64,000 nt of DNA, from assembly GCF_047948215.1 (NCBI RefSeq), contig NC_134455.1, positions 344,124,997 to 344,188,996 on the forward strand, in the 5' to 3' direction. Under the pieces are notes generated by a model. That model saw only the letters and a list, made by a program, of their open reading frames with translations, made no database searches and was not told the DNA's origin. This document shows, piece after piece, positions 23,195 to 34,784 of the stretch (position 1 is its first letter; every line of letters starts with the position of its first letter). The stretch is from Lycorma delicatula. Lineage: Eukaryota; Arthropoda; Insecta; Hemiptera; Fulgoridae. The position numbers and the translations under genes were made by a program.

Positions 23195-23254
23195 TGGTCT
23201 GAAGCACTTAGATTTTTTCCATAAGCATATGGTATGACTAAGTGCTTCAGACCA
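23195..23254. repeat. 17-bp perfect hairpin, with an overlapping second inverted repeat
   Basis: TGGTCTGAAGCACTTAG at 23195-23211 is perfectly complementary to 23238-23254, loop 26 nt. An overlapping pair (CATATGACTTATGGA near 23177 and TCCATAAGCATATG near 23218) offers an alternative fold. Confidence 0.7.
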
Positions 23255-24775
23255 GTTTAGAATTAATTTTGAAAGCTAAAAAAATTGCTAAAAGGTAAAT
23301 GTACTGCTAAGATAAATTGCAAAAAAAAACTTTAGAGAGACATGGGTATGAAATTCATGCAAAGACATGAGGATGTAAGGCATAACAACACAACATAATT
23401 GAGGAGTTTTGAAATTGTTGAAGTAAGAATTTCTTCTTATTTTTATCTCAGAGGAAATTATACACTAAGATAGGGAATTGATGGCACTATCAATTATTTA
23501 AACAAGAATAATGCTGCAGGAGCAAAATACAAACCAAGAAATCATAATAACACTGTAGTGTTTCAGTGAAGCAGAGATTAATATTTGATGGTCATTCATA
23601 TTTGAGGGAAAAATTAATAAATGTATATTTCAATAAAAATAGTATATGTATTCTAAAGTCAGTAAAGTTTACATTTAACAACTACCGTTTAAAAAACTGT
23701 CATTTCATTTCTCTAAATAACCAGTTAGGACAATGTTTTGGAAAATGAAAGGTGGAAGGTATAGTAGAAAACAAAAGTAAATGTTCTAGAAAAAAACCCT
23801 GATTCATAAAACGCAGTTTCATGAAATTCAACAAACCAATAACTACACTATGTTACAGGTAAGTATTGGTCACGTAAATAAACTGACATTCCTTCACATC
23901 AAACTTTCATGCATTTGAGAAGCAGATAGCTACTGTTGTTTAGGAATTACTATAATGCGTGGGTAGAAAGAAGCTAGTCAAAAGTAGTTTTCAGTAATTT
24001 TGATGGCATCAACTAATTTATAATCGATGCAGTTTGGGCAATAAAGTCAAGCTAACCTTTTAGGTTTTGTATATTTCACAACTGAAAGTGATAGAAAACT
24101 GTTGATAATTTTCCAAGAAATATTTTTTTTCTTTTTTTAGTGATACCTCATGTGTAAATTTCATTCAGATCCTTGGGTTGAGAATGCCCAAGAAAAGGTC
24201 GTAATAAAACATAAGAAACTGTGGTGTTCTTCACCTCAGAGATTAGGAATAATAATTTTTACATTAATGCAGAGAATCTGTAAGATTTTAAGAAAATATT
24301 GTATTGAAACACAAGGATAGAAGAGTTATTTATATAATAATAATTTGGTAGTTAAAGGATGAAGACTAATATAATATAAACTACAGTTTTAATTTAGGAA
24401 ACGGAAAGATTATTCAATAACTGGGGGAAATAAATGTATTCATATGTATATAATAACAGATGAAAAAGAAAATATAGTGCACTAAATTTTTTTCTCTGCT
24501 AATAGTGCAATTAGTACAGGATAGAGTTAAAAATTAATGAGTAGTTAATGGGTTAAAAATAACAGACTTAAATTATAATATTATAAGTACTTTGATTGTT
24601 TTTAATGTAATGATAAATTAATTTTGTGGTATAAATCTATGTAATACTTTGAACTGAAATAGATTTGTGAGGATTTTCATAAATTTGAAATTTGTTTCTT
24701 TTTACATGTATTTTCGTATTATTTTTTTTGTAAAATTAGGTCTTGACTTTTTGAGTAAGCCTATCCTTAGTGAGT

Positions 24776-24776
24776 A

Positions 24777-24836
<60 letters not shown>
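24776..24836. repeat. Compound microsatellite (AT)n-(GT)n
   Basis: About 16 AT units followed by about 12 GT units. Confidence 0.9.
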
Positions 24837-24842
<6 letters not shown>

Positions 24843-25659
24843 TGTTACACTGGTTGAGTGCATGTATAAGTTATTACTTAAAAAACCATAATTAAATTTC
24901 AGTAATTTAAAAATATAAAACAATTTATATATGAATGTTTTGAGGATGGAAAACCATTTCTTCATGTGCAGTAATTTATTAAGTAGTGATGCGATAAACA
25001 TTGAGTCTATTATAAAGAAAGCAGCAACAAAAGTACACAGGATGGGATATTCAGTATGAGTGACTGAAACTTGAAAACGTTTTTATATACAGTGCATCAA
25101 AACCATGTAGAGGGTGTGTTTTTGATTTTAAATTACTACAGGTGCATTTATTTAAAAAATAATACACATATATAAATTAGAGTATTTAAGTTAGCTTAGA
25201 AAATGGTTTTTTTTTTACTCAAGTCTAAAAAAATAAAGCTGGTAGTGATGTGCCAATTTTTTTTTCTTAATTTAACGCATTTAATAACATTTAGGAAAAT
25301 TTAAAACAGACAAAAATATCCTTAAAATTTTTAGTTCTCAGATAAGTTTAGTAAGAAATTAGTAGTTGTAAATAAAACATATTTAATCAATTTTTAATCT
25401 TCACAATATATTTCAATTCGGAAAGAAATGGGAAATTAAGATATATATACCGATTGCGGTATTTTTCATCAAACAGTGTTTTATTTCAAACGTTGAAGTG
25501 TACCGTGGCAAGAACACCATGTTTTTAAAATCAGTTATTTATAACTAAATCTGTTATTATAACTACATAAATTATTTATAAGCGACTATAAATAAAATAC
25601 CTTTTATGGTTTTATAAACCTTTATTGACATAAATTAGTTATTAAAGAAATGTACTTAC

Positions 25660-25734
25660 TGTTGGTTTTCATTTCATTTTCTGTTTCATTCCAAATTTTC
25701 CCTTTATGACTTACATTCATGTATTTTTCATTTC
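25660..25734 (-). CDS. Candidate internal exon, minus-strand gene (weak)
   Basis: Bounded on the minus strand by a good 3' splice site (TTTATATTTCAG) and a consensus 5' splice site (GTAAGTACA). The 75-nt exon is open in one frame, with two bases at the start and one at the end: NEKYMNVSHKGKIWNETENE, MKTN. Its exit phase fits the exon at 22478-22554. Short length and AT-rich context mean that chance is not excluded. Confidence 0.3.
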
Positions 25735-26149
25735 CTGAAATATAAATTATAGGATATAGCTGAACTCGTTCAATCAAGTAACATAATTTATATTTATTAG
25801 TAGTATTTTGATCATAGTAAATAAATAAAATAAGTTAGGAAATGTAGACGGTAATAATAAAATGCTTAAAAAATAACTTATTTTATTTTGGAAAGTATAT
25901 AACAATTTGAAATAATAATAATTTTAGTACACAATATTGCGCCAGTGAAAACCAAAAAATATTGTTGGCAACCAATTTTTAAATTTTCACTCTCTGAAAC
26001 GTTCTGTGCACTAAGCATCAATATACCGTATTGTTGTGTAGCAACTTGAACATGTCGATTACAAAACAAGATAATGATATTTTTTATCGCTGGCACTGGT
26101 AGAATTTCACTGTTGTATCTGAATAGACCTTAATAATATCAATTTTTAC
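25735..26149. other. AT-rich spacer
   Basis: No feature I can support. Confidence 0.45.
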
Positions 26150-26760
26150 TTTCCCGTCTTGATAGTGCTACAGCTCTAAAAGGAAAAGTATTGTAATCGA
26201 TCCAATTTTGGCATATTTTGTTTTCACCTATCTTGATGTTTTGCCTAAGGAACCCAAAAAACCAGTTGGAAATTTTCCAGATGTTAATATCTGTATGTAC
26301 ACGTGTGCGTTCCGTGTCGCACCATAAATCACCTTATATCTTCAGAACTACTGGACCGATTTTGGCTAAACTTAGTCAGATTACTTCTATGTAATGCCGT
26401 TAAATTTTCAACTTAAAAGGCCAAGGGGGTGAGACTGTAGAGCAAGGTCACTCTCAGTATCTCGAGATTCCTCCTAATTAAGGTCATATTTTTCTTAGAC
26501 ATTTGTTAACAATTAAAAAATAATATCTGGCAAATACAATTTTGGCAAATCGAACCCTGTCCCAAAAAATGCTCTTAACTACTGCTGTGTTGTGACGTCG
26601 TCACAGGTGAGCGGTATAATTAAATTATAAAAAGAACTCGGTCTGGCTGGGTCTCGAACTCGATCGCCGGATAGATTCGGTTCCTGGTGCGATAAGCCTC
26701 GCGACTACACCAATCTGCCGACCGTACAAGCAAAATTTGTTCTACATAAGTTGTGAAATT
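26150..26760 (-). repeat. Dispersed composite repeat ending in a tRNA-like SINE body
   Basis: Shares several blocks with 1871-1975 and 2390-2860: AACTTAAAAGGCCA with GAGACTGTAGAGCAAGGTCA (26408-26450), AAAAAATGCTCTTA (26565) and the tRNA-like body at 26640-26735. Read on the minus strand the body has an A-box-like TGGTGTAGTCGCGAGG (26712-26697) and a B-box-like GAGTTCGAGACCC (26661-26649). The upstream part includes CACCTTATATCTTCAGAACT, a phrase I associate with abundant repeats in hemipteran genomes; that association is recollection, not a search. Confidence 0.65.
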
Positions 26761-27105
26761 ACGAGGGACATTCAATAATTAAAGAGACAAATTAATGTAG
26801 GAAAGAACTGTATTTTTACAAAATGAGACTTTTACTACTTCTCAATATAATTTGATTCAGTCGATTGCTATCAAAAGGGGAGGTGCACAACTAGATGTAA
26901 TAACAGTCCTAAATCCAAAATTTCAACATTCTACGGCTAATCGTTTTTGGTTTATGCGAGATACATACGTACGTACATATGACGTCACGCCGAAACTAGT
27001 CAAAATGGATTCAGGGATGGTCAAAATGGATATTTCCGTTGAAATCTGGAAAACGAAATTTTTCGCGATCACAATACTCCCTTTACTTCGTTCAAGGAAG
27101 TAAAA
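26761..27105. repeat. Mariner-like end plus a second abundant-type repeat
   Basis: ACGAGGGACATTCAATAATT at 26761 looks like a mariner-family terminal repeat, but no partner end was found. From about 26878 to 27105 follows another repeat-like, more GC-rich segment (CAACATTCTACGGCTAATCG, an ACGTACGTAC tract, GACGTCACGCCGAAACTAGT, ending in a small fold around TTTACTTCGTTCAAGGAAGT). Open frames on both strands here are fortuitous. Confidence 0.5.
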
Positions 27106-27791
27106 ACAAAATCTTAACTTTACTGCCATGGGTTTTTGTTTTAGTCAATTCTATTAAATACAGTACTGCATGGTAAAAAGATACAGTACAAATACAAAAA
27201 AAAGGATATTATTGTAAAATCCACATGTTTGACTAATTATGGATGTTTCACAATTCGATTAGCGTGATTTAAATAAAGAAATAAATGCTCATAATTCAGA
27301 AAAGAATCATATTTATTAAAGCAATGAGTGGACTATAAAAAGATTAAAATACGAATTTATACATGTCATAAAGAGACTTGCGTGAAATGAAAATAAGTTA
27401 CATAAAAAATAAAACAAATGAGATATAAAATTGTTAATAATGCCGCTAGACGGGTGAGTTTCGTACACGGCTGATATTGCGCGTCGACTGACTGGTCCAG
27501 CTAGTCTTGCGTGTATACCCCCACTACTTGAGTGACAGTATGAGCAAAAACACCATATTTATAAAAACGTTTTATGCGATGAATTAAGAAAAAATAAATC
27601 TGTAATTTACGTACAGACTACAGAAATTTCAAGTATTCTGTAATGCTATGTAACTAATTATTCTATTTTGAAATAAATTTTTTTTGTGGTGTTCAGAAGC
27701 ATCATTTTACACTTTATAAAAATCACGGAGCCGTTCTGGTCTTCCTACGCGTAATTACAAATTTTTCTGTAGAACGCATAGGTTATTTCTT
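27106..27791. other. AT-rich spacer
   Basis: No gene seen. A small GC-richer stretch at 27445-27540 is unexplained. Confidence 0.45.
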
Positions 27792-28040
27792 TTAACGATG
27801 GTATTTGCGGCCGAAATTCCTCTGCTTCTTCAATCTCGTCCCTTCCAGCCATTCATTAATAATTTCTGATACAATTTCATCATCAGTAACAGGAGTACAA
27901 ACAGGAATGTCCTTGTCAATAGAAATCCAATGATCAATTTCGTCATCCACATCTTCGATTGAACTTATCGGCACAACATCATCGGATTCAATAGAATCAT
28001 TTTTTTTGAAGCAGTTTTGAATGGCTTCAATTAGGTAGAT
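27792..28040 (-). pseudogene. Tigger/pogo-like transposase C-terminus (tentative)
   Basis: The minus-strand frame reads AIQNCFKKNDS, then an acidic stretch SSIEDVDDEIDHWISIDKDI, then TPVTDDEIVSEIINEW. A short N-C-F helix followed by an acidic tail with a TDEEI-type motif is the usual end of Tigger-like (pogo-group) transposases. Catalytic domain not seen nearby. Confidence 0.4.
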
Positions 28041-28158
28041 TTCATAAGAAAGCTACCTATTGTAATGGGTACCATGATTCGACTTCTCACGTTTCGCGTT
28101 TCATATCCCCCAAACCCCAAAACCACTGACAGCTCAAAAGTTTAAATATACGAGTACA
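28041..28158. other. Short GC-richer repeat-like stretch
   Basis: Contains ATGGGTACCATGATTCGACT; probably flank of the preceding transposon relic. Confidence 0.35.
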
Positions 28159-28186
28159 TTTATCTATCTATCCATCTATCTATCTA

Positions 28187-28226
<40 letters not shown>
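28159..28226. repeat. Microsatellite (ATCT)n-(AT)n
   Basis: ATCT units passing into a pure AT run that abuts the following inverted repeat. Confidence 0.9.
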
Positions 28227-28229
<3 letters not shown>

Positions 28230-28363
28230 GATTCGATACTGTGCCTATTAAGGGGGTACGATTTTTTTTTTTATCTTCGAAACCCCATTTTTTCCACCTC
28301 GTGGACCAATGGTTGGTGATATCAAAAAACTTTACTTAGATATTTTAAACGAATTCTATATTT

Positions 28364-28428
<65 letters not shown>

Positions 28429-28498
28429 GATGGAAAAAATGGGGTTTCGAATATAAAAAAAAATCGTACCCCCTTAATAGGCACAGTATCGAATCATT
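28227..28498. repeat. Foldback element with ~72-bp arms and microsatellite loop
   Basis: The left arm 28227-28299 and right arm 28428-28498 are near-perfect inverted repeats (outer end AATGATTCGATACTGTGCCT; inner end at CCCCATTTTTTCCA). The loop contains (CT)n-(AT)n at about 28366-28427. It is flanked by AT dinucleotides. Size and structure fit a MITE or foldback transposon. No coding content. Confidence 0.8.
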
Positions 28499-29042
28499 TT
28501 AAAGTGATCGTTAGTCCTCTAAAAATTATCTAAAACTTTTGTCTGAAACAATTTTTGATATGTCCAACCCTTACGGAAAGGGATGACCAAAATACTTCTA
28601 GAATTGTAAGAAGATGAGGCTTGATGTATGCTAAACATGTGACTTTTTTTACATGCAACCATTGTCGTATTGAGTAAATTTGAAGTTTTTCTTAACTTTA
28701 AGATGAAAATATTTTTATCCCCTACTTAGCACCGGTGAAATCTACTTCCGCCTTCTGAAAGGGATTTTGTTTTAATCTGTATTTTGCGCTTATTTTGGCT
28801 AAAGACAGATTTCATCAAGGATGTATTCTTAATAACTGCTGGTCCTTTGCACCTGCTTTTGATAGTTTTAATGACATTTCATCAGGGATGGATCGGATGT
28901 TTTTCAGTAGCAAGGGTATGGCCATGATAGGGCTTCTCTTTTGGAAGCCGACAATACACCCTTGTGATCTTGTGTTCTTCTGGGGTTTTATTGTTTTATG
29001 ACAAGTCTGTTTTCTAGATGATTACTTGGCTTTCCACGTGCC
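28499..29042. other. Spacer
   Basis: A chance 68-codon frame at 28795-29001 has no recognisable features. Nothing else supported. Confidence 0.45.
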
Positions 29043-29338
29043 TATAGGACAGTTTCCAGCGACGCCATGTTTGTCATCACCGGGGTACCACCCTTGAATC
29101 TCATGGCGGAGGAGAGGGCGATGAGACAACGGGGTGCTTTGCCAAGTGTCGCTCGCGATTGGCTTATCGGGTAGTGGCAAGAGAGGTGGCAGGCGTCGCA
29201 GACAGGTGGATGGACGATATCCCTCATCCCAGATATCAAGATCTGGATAGGGAGGAAGTCCGGAAAGCAGTCGTTCGAACTCACCCAGTTTCTGAGTGGC
29301 TACGGGTGCTTTAGTGCTTACCTGCATAGGATTGGGAA
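29043..29338 (+). pseudogene. R1-type non-LTR element, fragment downstream of reverse transcriptase
   Basis: One plus-strand frame with a single internal TAG reads YRTVSSDAMFVITGVPPLNL, AEERAMRQRG, WTISLIPDIKIWIGRKSGK and FELTQFLSGYGCFSAYLHRI. This is the stretch between reverse transcriptase and C-terminal zinc finger of R1-clade elements. It stops where BEL/Pao text begins, so the two fragments are juxtaposed. Confidence 0.7.
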
Positions 29339-30290
29339 AAGAGAATTGGGTTGGGAAAGACTAGAGTTGTGTGACACTTTGTTGTTATCTAAACTATGCA
29401 AATCAACTGTCAATGTATTACATCTTCAAATTGATTCAGTTTCATACTACACTGATTCAACTATAACATTAGCATGGATTAAGGCTCCATCTTCTCATTG
29501 GACATCATTTGTTGCTAACAGGGTATCTAAGATACAAACTAACACTGAAAACAGTTCATAGAATCATTTTAAGAGTCAAAACAATCCTGCTGACTTATCT
29601 GTCAAGAGGCGTAATGCCAGATAAGATTACAAAGGCGGACTTGTATTGGAAGGGGCCTTCATTTTTGTACAGGTCACAGGAATCTCCAGAAGAGCCAGTT
29701 ACTCTACCAATTGGGGATCAAATTCCAGAACGTCGTCATACAGTGTTAACATGTGTTACAGCCAAAAACCAAATGATCAATTTAAATAATTTTTCTTGTT
29801 TTACAAGGGCTTAACGTGTAATGAGTAACTGTTTACGCTTTATTAATAACTCTCAAGCACAAAATTTGCGGCTTCGTGGTCCATTGCCAGCTTCTGAACT
29901 TCGATTAGCAGAGCGTGCTTTGGTGAAGATTGTGCAAAGGGAATCGTTTCCAAGTGAGCTTAACGATTTGCAGCTAGGAAAACCACCAACCAAAAAACCA
30001 GAAAACTCATTTCTCTAAGACCATTCTTGGAAAAAATAATGTAATATTATTACATTATTGGTAGAAGATTACAGCAGTCAGATTTAACTCCAGATCAAAT
30101 TCACCCCATTGTCTTACCAAAGAATCATATATTTACTGACGATTGCCAGACATTTTCACATCAAAATGCTTCATGCAGGGCCACAGTTGTTACGCACTAT
30201 TTGTCAAAAATATTGGCCGATCAATGGCAGGAATTTCGTTAGTAAAATCTTCCGTCAATGCATCATGGGTTTCAAGGTAAACCTAGGTAA
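29339..30290 (+). pseudogene. BEL/Pao LTR retrotransposon pol relic (RNase H to integrase N-terminus)
   Basis: Plus-strand pieces in shifting frames: RLELCDTLLLSKLCKS and SVSYYTDSTITLAWIKAPSS (RNase H-like region with the TDS acidic motif), a shifted RGVMPDKITKADLYWKGPSF and VTLPIGDQIPERRHTVLTCV (linker), then LPASELRLAERALVKIVQRE and, near 30105-30285, ARHFHIKMLHAGPQLL and IFRQCIMGFKVN, which fit the H2C2-type zinc-binding start of integrase. Stops and frameshifts throughout. LTRs and the integrase core are not seen. Confidence 0.8.
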
Positions 30291-31881
30291 TTACTAGTGG
30301 GGATAATAGATTTTTTGCAGTTTATTTCTTGTCGCAATATTATTTCAATCGAACGTAAATATTTACAGTTCATTTACTAAGCCTAAAAATTTTGATTTTC
30401 CTAATTATAATTTTTGTTTTACAAATATTTTACTTTTTCGTAATAAATAATACACTTTGAATCTCCTTTTATCAGAACAAAAGCGATTTAAAAAAATTTA
30501 ATTTAATTGTTCTACAACGGTTAATTAACAAATATACTATATCCTTAGAGCTAATCTTATAACAAACCTTTAATTTACTGTTGCAAATTTTTCGACATCT
30601 TTTTAGATTTTAAATTAAATTAATTAATGATTGCACCATCATTTCTCTTAATTTTTTTACTAAAACTCAGTTTAAGCAGTGATAATTGATAACAAGTAAT
30701 TTTTCTATAGTCGTGGGCGAAGAGATATTGAACCGTTCAACTACTTTGTGTATTACATATTTTAGATGGTTGTCGTCCACAAAGGCTAAATGTATAATAG
30801 GAAATGTGTTACATTACAAGAGGGTGTTACATGGATAAAAAATTGGCATTTTCATGTGTACTGGTGATCAATAAGTTGTGACGTAAATAATCAGTTGAGG
30901 TGAATTTCCTTGCATTAGAAAAGTGGACTAATATGGTCATGTAAGTTCAGCGATTTGATTTGTTAATCTTTAACAAAATGTAAGATGAGATGTAATTTAT
31001 ACATGTAATAAATATATCAATTCATTATATTAATTTAAAGCTATTCAACCATTTACTCAGTGAGACTAAGTATGTAAATTAATTGATATGAAATTAATGC
31101 TAATATAAATAATAAAAGATTCTGCTTCAATGTTTAGCTCTACTACATTAGTAAACGTATACTAAGCCATTTTTTAATATAAATGTGGTTTTCCAAGTAC
31201 TTTGTGTGTTTTAATTAAATTTTGTGAATGGTATATTTATTTTTTATACAGTACTAACACTACTGGAAATGTTAAATCTCACTTATTTTTGTACTGAATC
31301 AAAAAAAAAAAAAAAACACAAATAATAGGCTCTCCAACGAAATTAAATTAGTAAACTTGAAAATGGAAGTACAAAACGAATGTGTACAATTGATTGTGGA
31401 AGGTTTATTTATTTATTATTTTTTGTATGTTTAAGGAAAAACAACAATTTGTATGGGCTATTATCATCAGTAATTTAAGACTAACACAATACTCACGCTT
31501 GCGAATAACTACAAACAACGTTATTTTTTTGCAAAAAATTTCCAAAAAGAAAAAGCTGTAATGAAATTTTGTAAGACAATATAAATTATTTTGGAAGTTA
31601 AACTACGTTAAGTGGCGAAAACAAAAATATTGAATTTTAAAAAGGCCCTCTCTCCAAAAAAAGACTATCATCAAACCAAGATGAGTCCGCATAATTAAAC
31701 TGAAAAAAGGTCTAACCTAAAAAAGAACCCAAATGTCAAAAAACCGAATTAAAAAATAATTTCAATGAACTCAAACAAGTTTTTTGTTTTTACAAGGGAG
31801 TTTTTTCATAAAGTATAACAAAAACTTGTACAAAATGACAATTTATGAATATTTATTCATCTTTTTCTTTTCCGACTGTAG
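30291..31881. other. AT-rich spacer
   Basis: No coding frame or repeat recognised; a poly(A) run at about 31300-31316. Confidence 0.5.
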
Positions 31882-32017
31882 CGATATATCCTGCTGTAGG
31901 AGTTTTAAATATAACGGCAAAATATGTAAACCACTTATTGAGTTATATACACAACAGATAAGTTTAAAAAAACTTCCCGAAAAACTGAAAAAGAAGCTAA
32001 TAAGAAATTTCATATAA
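31882..32017 (+). CDS. Candidate terminal exon, unrecognised host gene
   Basis: A T-rich tract ending CGACTGTAG (to 31881) is followed by one base of a split codon and 44 codons to TAA at 32015-32017: DISCCRSFKYNGKICKPLIE, LYTQQISLKKLPEKLKKKLI, RNFI. Four Cys residues and a basic helical end. The LxxLPxxLK spacing weakly recalls the end of a SOCS box, but I do not claim it. Upstream exon (ending with two bases of a codon) not found. Confidence 0.35.
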
Positions 32018-32574
32018 GTTTAAAATTTTGTTTGAAATATTACTTTTACTTTCCCGGCTGTAATTATACAAGTCAAAAATAAATCGAAAAAACCGGTCTT
32101 TATTAGGTTTTGAGCCTCAAGAAGACATAAAAAGAAAAATTAAATCCTAAATCTGGAAAAAGTTTACTAAACTGTGAGAAATGGTATGTATTATTTGGTC
32201 TTATAACTCTAAATCACGTTGACCGATTTCTTCAAAATTAGTAGAAAGGCATTACCTTGGGGGAAAGAATTTACTAAATTTTGACAAAATTGGAAAATGG
32301 CGTGGAAATGTTTTAGCCGAAATATTTCAAGTCTTTACCTGGGCAGTTGAGCAATAAAATCTGGCTCGTAAAATTTGAAGTATTTGTTATCAAGATCAGA
32401 AATTACCACACATTTTTATTTAATATTTACCCCTCTCAAGAAATGAATTTATATATTTTTTTATCTATATCTTGCTTCAGAAAATGAATTGATAGGAGTC
32501 TTTTGCACCTATATACAGCAAAAGGCATTCAAATCATTATTAAATTTAGTTTTTATTTGCCTTTTCCTCCTTTT
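32018..32574. other. Spacer with faint repeat similarity
   Basis: The stretch 32205-32300 (GACCGATTTCTTCAAAATTAG) loosely resembles the repeat at 26320-26370. No gene seen. Confidence 0.4.
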
Positions 32575-33260
32575 TACCCGCCACCCGGAGCCGGATCAGC
32601 AACTAAACATAAAGCCGGCTCCGAGGGGTGCCATAGCCTCTACCTATCTCGTCGGGAACAAAGTTCCCGCCAAATGGAGCCGAGACTTGGTCTTTGGCGC
32701 CATTCCTCCAATTTTTTTCCTAAGGGATCCCTCCACCGGGACTACGTTTTACTTTTCCCCCAACGGTACTGGAAGGGAGTCCCAACCCATCATCGTAAAC
32801 GGGAGACCGAGGCCTCCCACCCCTTCCCGGATGAAGCTGTCATTTAGAGATACTATGATGTTCCTACGAAGAAGCACTTCTAGATGCCGATGGAGCCATC
32901 TTACATCCCCGACACCTACGTGCATGCCATGTGACTTGCAGGATAAGCACCTAGGGTCCTGCTGGCAGTCCTTGCATAAATGGCCACAGCCTTACCACGT
33001 GTAAAACAATGGCCGCTTCTGTTTGCGCCAAAACAGAACTTGGCCCTGTAGCCTGGATTCCAACATCTGAAGCAAAGGTCGTCGTATGTACGTCGCACCA
33101 CTTGACAGGCCACCACCCAATCCGAACTCGCCCATCAGACAGTAGTTTGTCCGCCAGGATTTGCGGCACTGTCAGTGCAACCACCTGAGTGGAGCCGTGA
33201 GCCGGCCGTATTGACAGGACGTCAGTAGTGACCGACTCACCTATGAACATCCGACCAACC
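32575..33260 (-). pseudogene. R1-clade-like Gag relic, gag-only element copy B
   Basis: The minus strand reads TTDVLSIRPAHGSTQVVALT, PQILADKLLSDGRVRIGW (33230-33115), then after a shift knuckle text CFRCWNPGYRAKFCFG and SGHCFTRGKAV (33070-33000). Homologous to the copy at 3926-5135 (same SMRLAYGETQVV and LLADGRVRIGW positions). Its homology ends near 32575, at the point matching the end of copy A (both have a CTCCG-G-GGGGTGCCAT-GCCTC block about 40 bp before the end). No pol follows. The gag N-terminus is missing: text left of Gag continuity breaks near 33250. Confidence 0.65.
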
Positions 33261-34605
33261 ACCAAAGAACATTTCAATTCCCCCGGAGGGAGTAGAACAC
33301 CCGCCTTGTGACATTTCGGGTTGCCACGCCACCCCTCCGTTCCCAGCCAACATTGGCTTAATCGGAGGATATCTTCTTACCCTCAAATTGATCACATTCC
33401 ATAGTCATTAGCCGGCCTCAGTGAGATGCCACGATGTGAATGCCTCGAAAGACATTCCCATCAGTAAATTCCGCCCTGTCATAGCCTTTTTTGAAGGCAT
33501 CGGACACCCATTAGCACTACCAAGTAGCCCTCTGAAACTACTCTACCAAACCCGCACATGCACGAAGACCCCGTACCTAATTTGCTGCCATCTAACGCGT
33601 ATGCCACTTGCAATATGATTAATTCGGTACAACACCATGCTACGATAGCAAATTAAATTAGTGATTGAAATGCAAACCTAAAACACAATCCCAGAGGACC
33701 TAAGGTCTGGTCCGTCCGGGAGCTGAGTATAATCTCTTATCTTCCAATTCAGCTCCAACTTTGAGGCCCGCTTGGATGAACTATAAAGTTGATCCCAACT
33801 ACGGTTCCTTATTGCCCCTTAAAGAGTGCTCTCCAATTCAACTAAGAACTGCCACGTTAAATTAGTAACCGTACCCAGGAGTGAAAATCACACTCCCGAG
33901 CACGACCCCCATTGAAACTTAATTATCTAACCCGGACTCGGTGCCAAGCACGCATACCTACGGCCAATCAACAGTCCGGGCGGTACCCTAGCCACCCGGG
34001 GACTACCACTAAAACCACCAAAGACCATCTCAATTCCCTCCCGAGGGAGAAGAAAACCCGCATCTCAGCGTGTCTGGTCGCCATACCACCCCCTCCAAAG
34101 AACATCCCAACCTCATAGGGGAAGACACCGGCCTTGTAAATTTCCAGTCACCACACCCCCCCCGTTCCTTGCCCTGATGGGCAATAATAAAAGTCATCTT
34201 TCGCCTTCTAACTTTTTACATGTCACAGTAATAAACATGGCTGGCCTCGTTGGGATGCTACCGATGTAAATGCCTCGGTAGATACTTACATCGGTGATTT
34301 TTAAATTCAGTTTTTGCATTTGCTGTAGGCCTCCTCCGGACATCGTTGCCCTCTGAACTAGCTAACCGACTTCACGGAAGCAGCAACCCCCACGCCTAGT
34401 TCTACTTTTACTGAGCCTCTTTCTTGTAAATGTCTCAAGATTTCGAGACAATTTTAAAAACAACATACCACCAAAAATGTTGTTCGCAACAACGAAAATT
34501 TAGTCCTGGTTCCCTTAGTGAACTTAACTTCAGTTCGTACCCCTGATTTGGTTAATTTACTGATTTCGGTCTGATCTACAAGGGAGAGGCGGACAGACCT
34601 CCTTC
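33261..34605 (-). mobile_element. Leader-type segment of the same retroelement group
   Basis: GC-rich and non-coding. 34090-34605 matches 10260-10800. The motif CAATTCCC-CC-GAGGGAG...ACCCGC recurs near 33273 and 34030, and a CATCCCAACCTCATAGGGGA form at 34103, so the leader is internally repetitive. It lies upstream (minus sense) of Gag copy B, which supports its reading as 5' untranslated sequence. Confidence 0.5.
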
Positions 34606-34740
34606 ACCAAAGAACACCGACATCCACGATATAGTATTCAAATCCGTATAAAAGTAACTGCCTTTATTAGGATTTGAACCTTAGAACGCTCGTCGTTATG
34701 AGCCGAGATCATCAGAATACATGCGTTCTAGTCACTTCCC
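34606..34740 (-). repeat. tRNA-derived SINE, third type
   Basis: On the minus strand a perfect B box GGTTCAAATCC (around 34678) is followed by TAATAAAGGCAGTTACTTTT and a tail ending in GTCGGTGTTCTTTGGTG. The upstream half is a diverged tRNA-like head containing GATCTCGGCTCATAACG. The tail phrase TTCTTTGGTG(GTTGG) also occurs inside the retroelement segment at about 33253 and 34013. Confidence 0.6.
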
Positions 34741-34784
34741 ACAGTAAAACGAGAACCCAAAGTGACGAAGAATTCCAGACCAAG

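Noticed and set aside
23828..23869. 42-nt possible micro-exon ending in a GTAAGT site
   Set aside because: Its acceptor has no pyrimidine tract, and neighbouring exon-like pieces do not give a continuous product.
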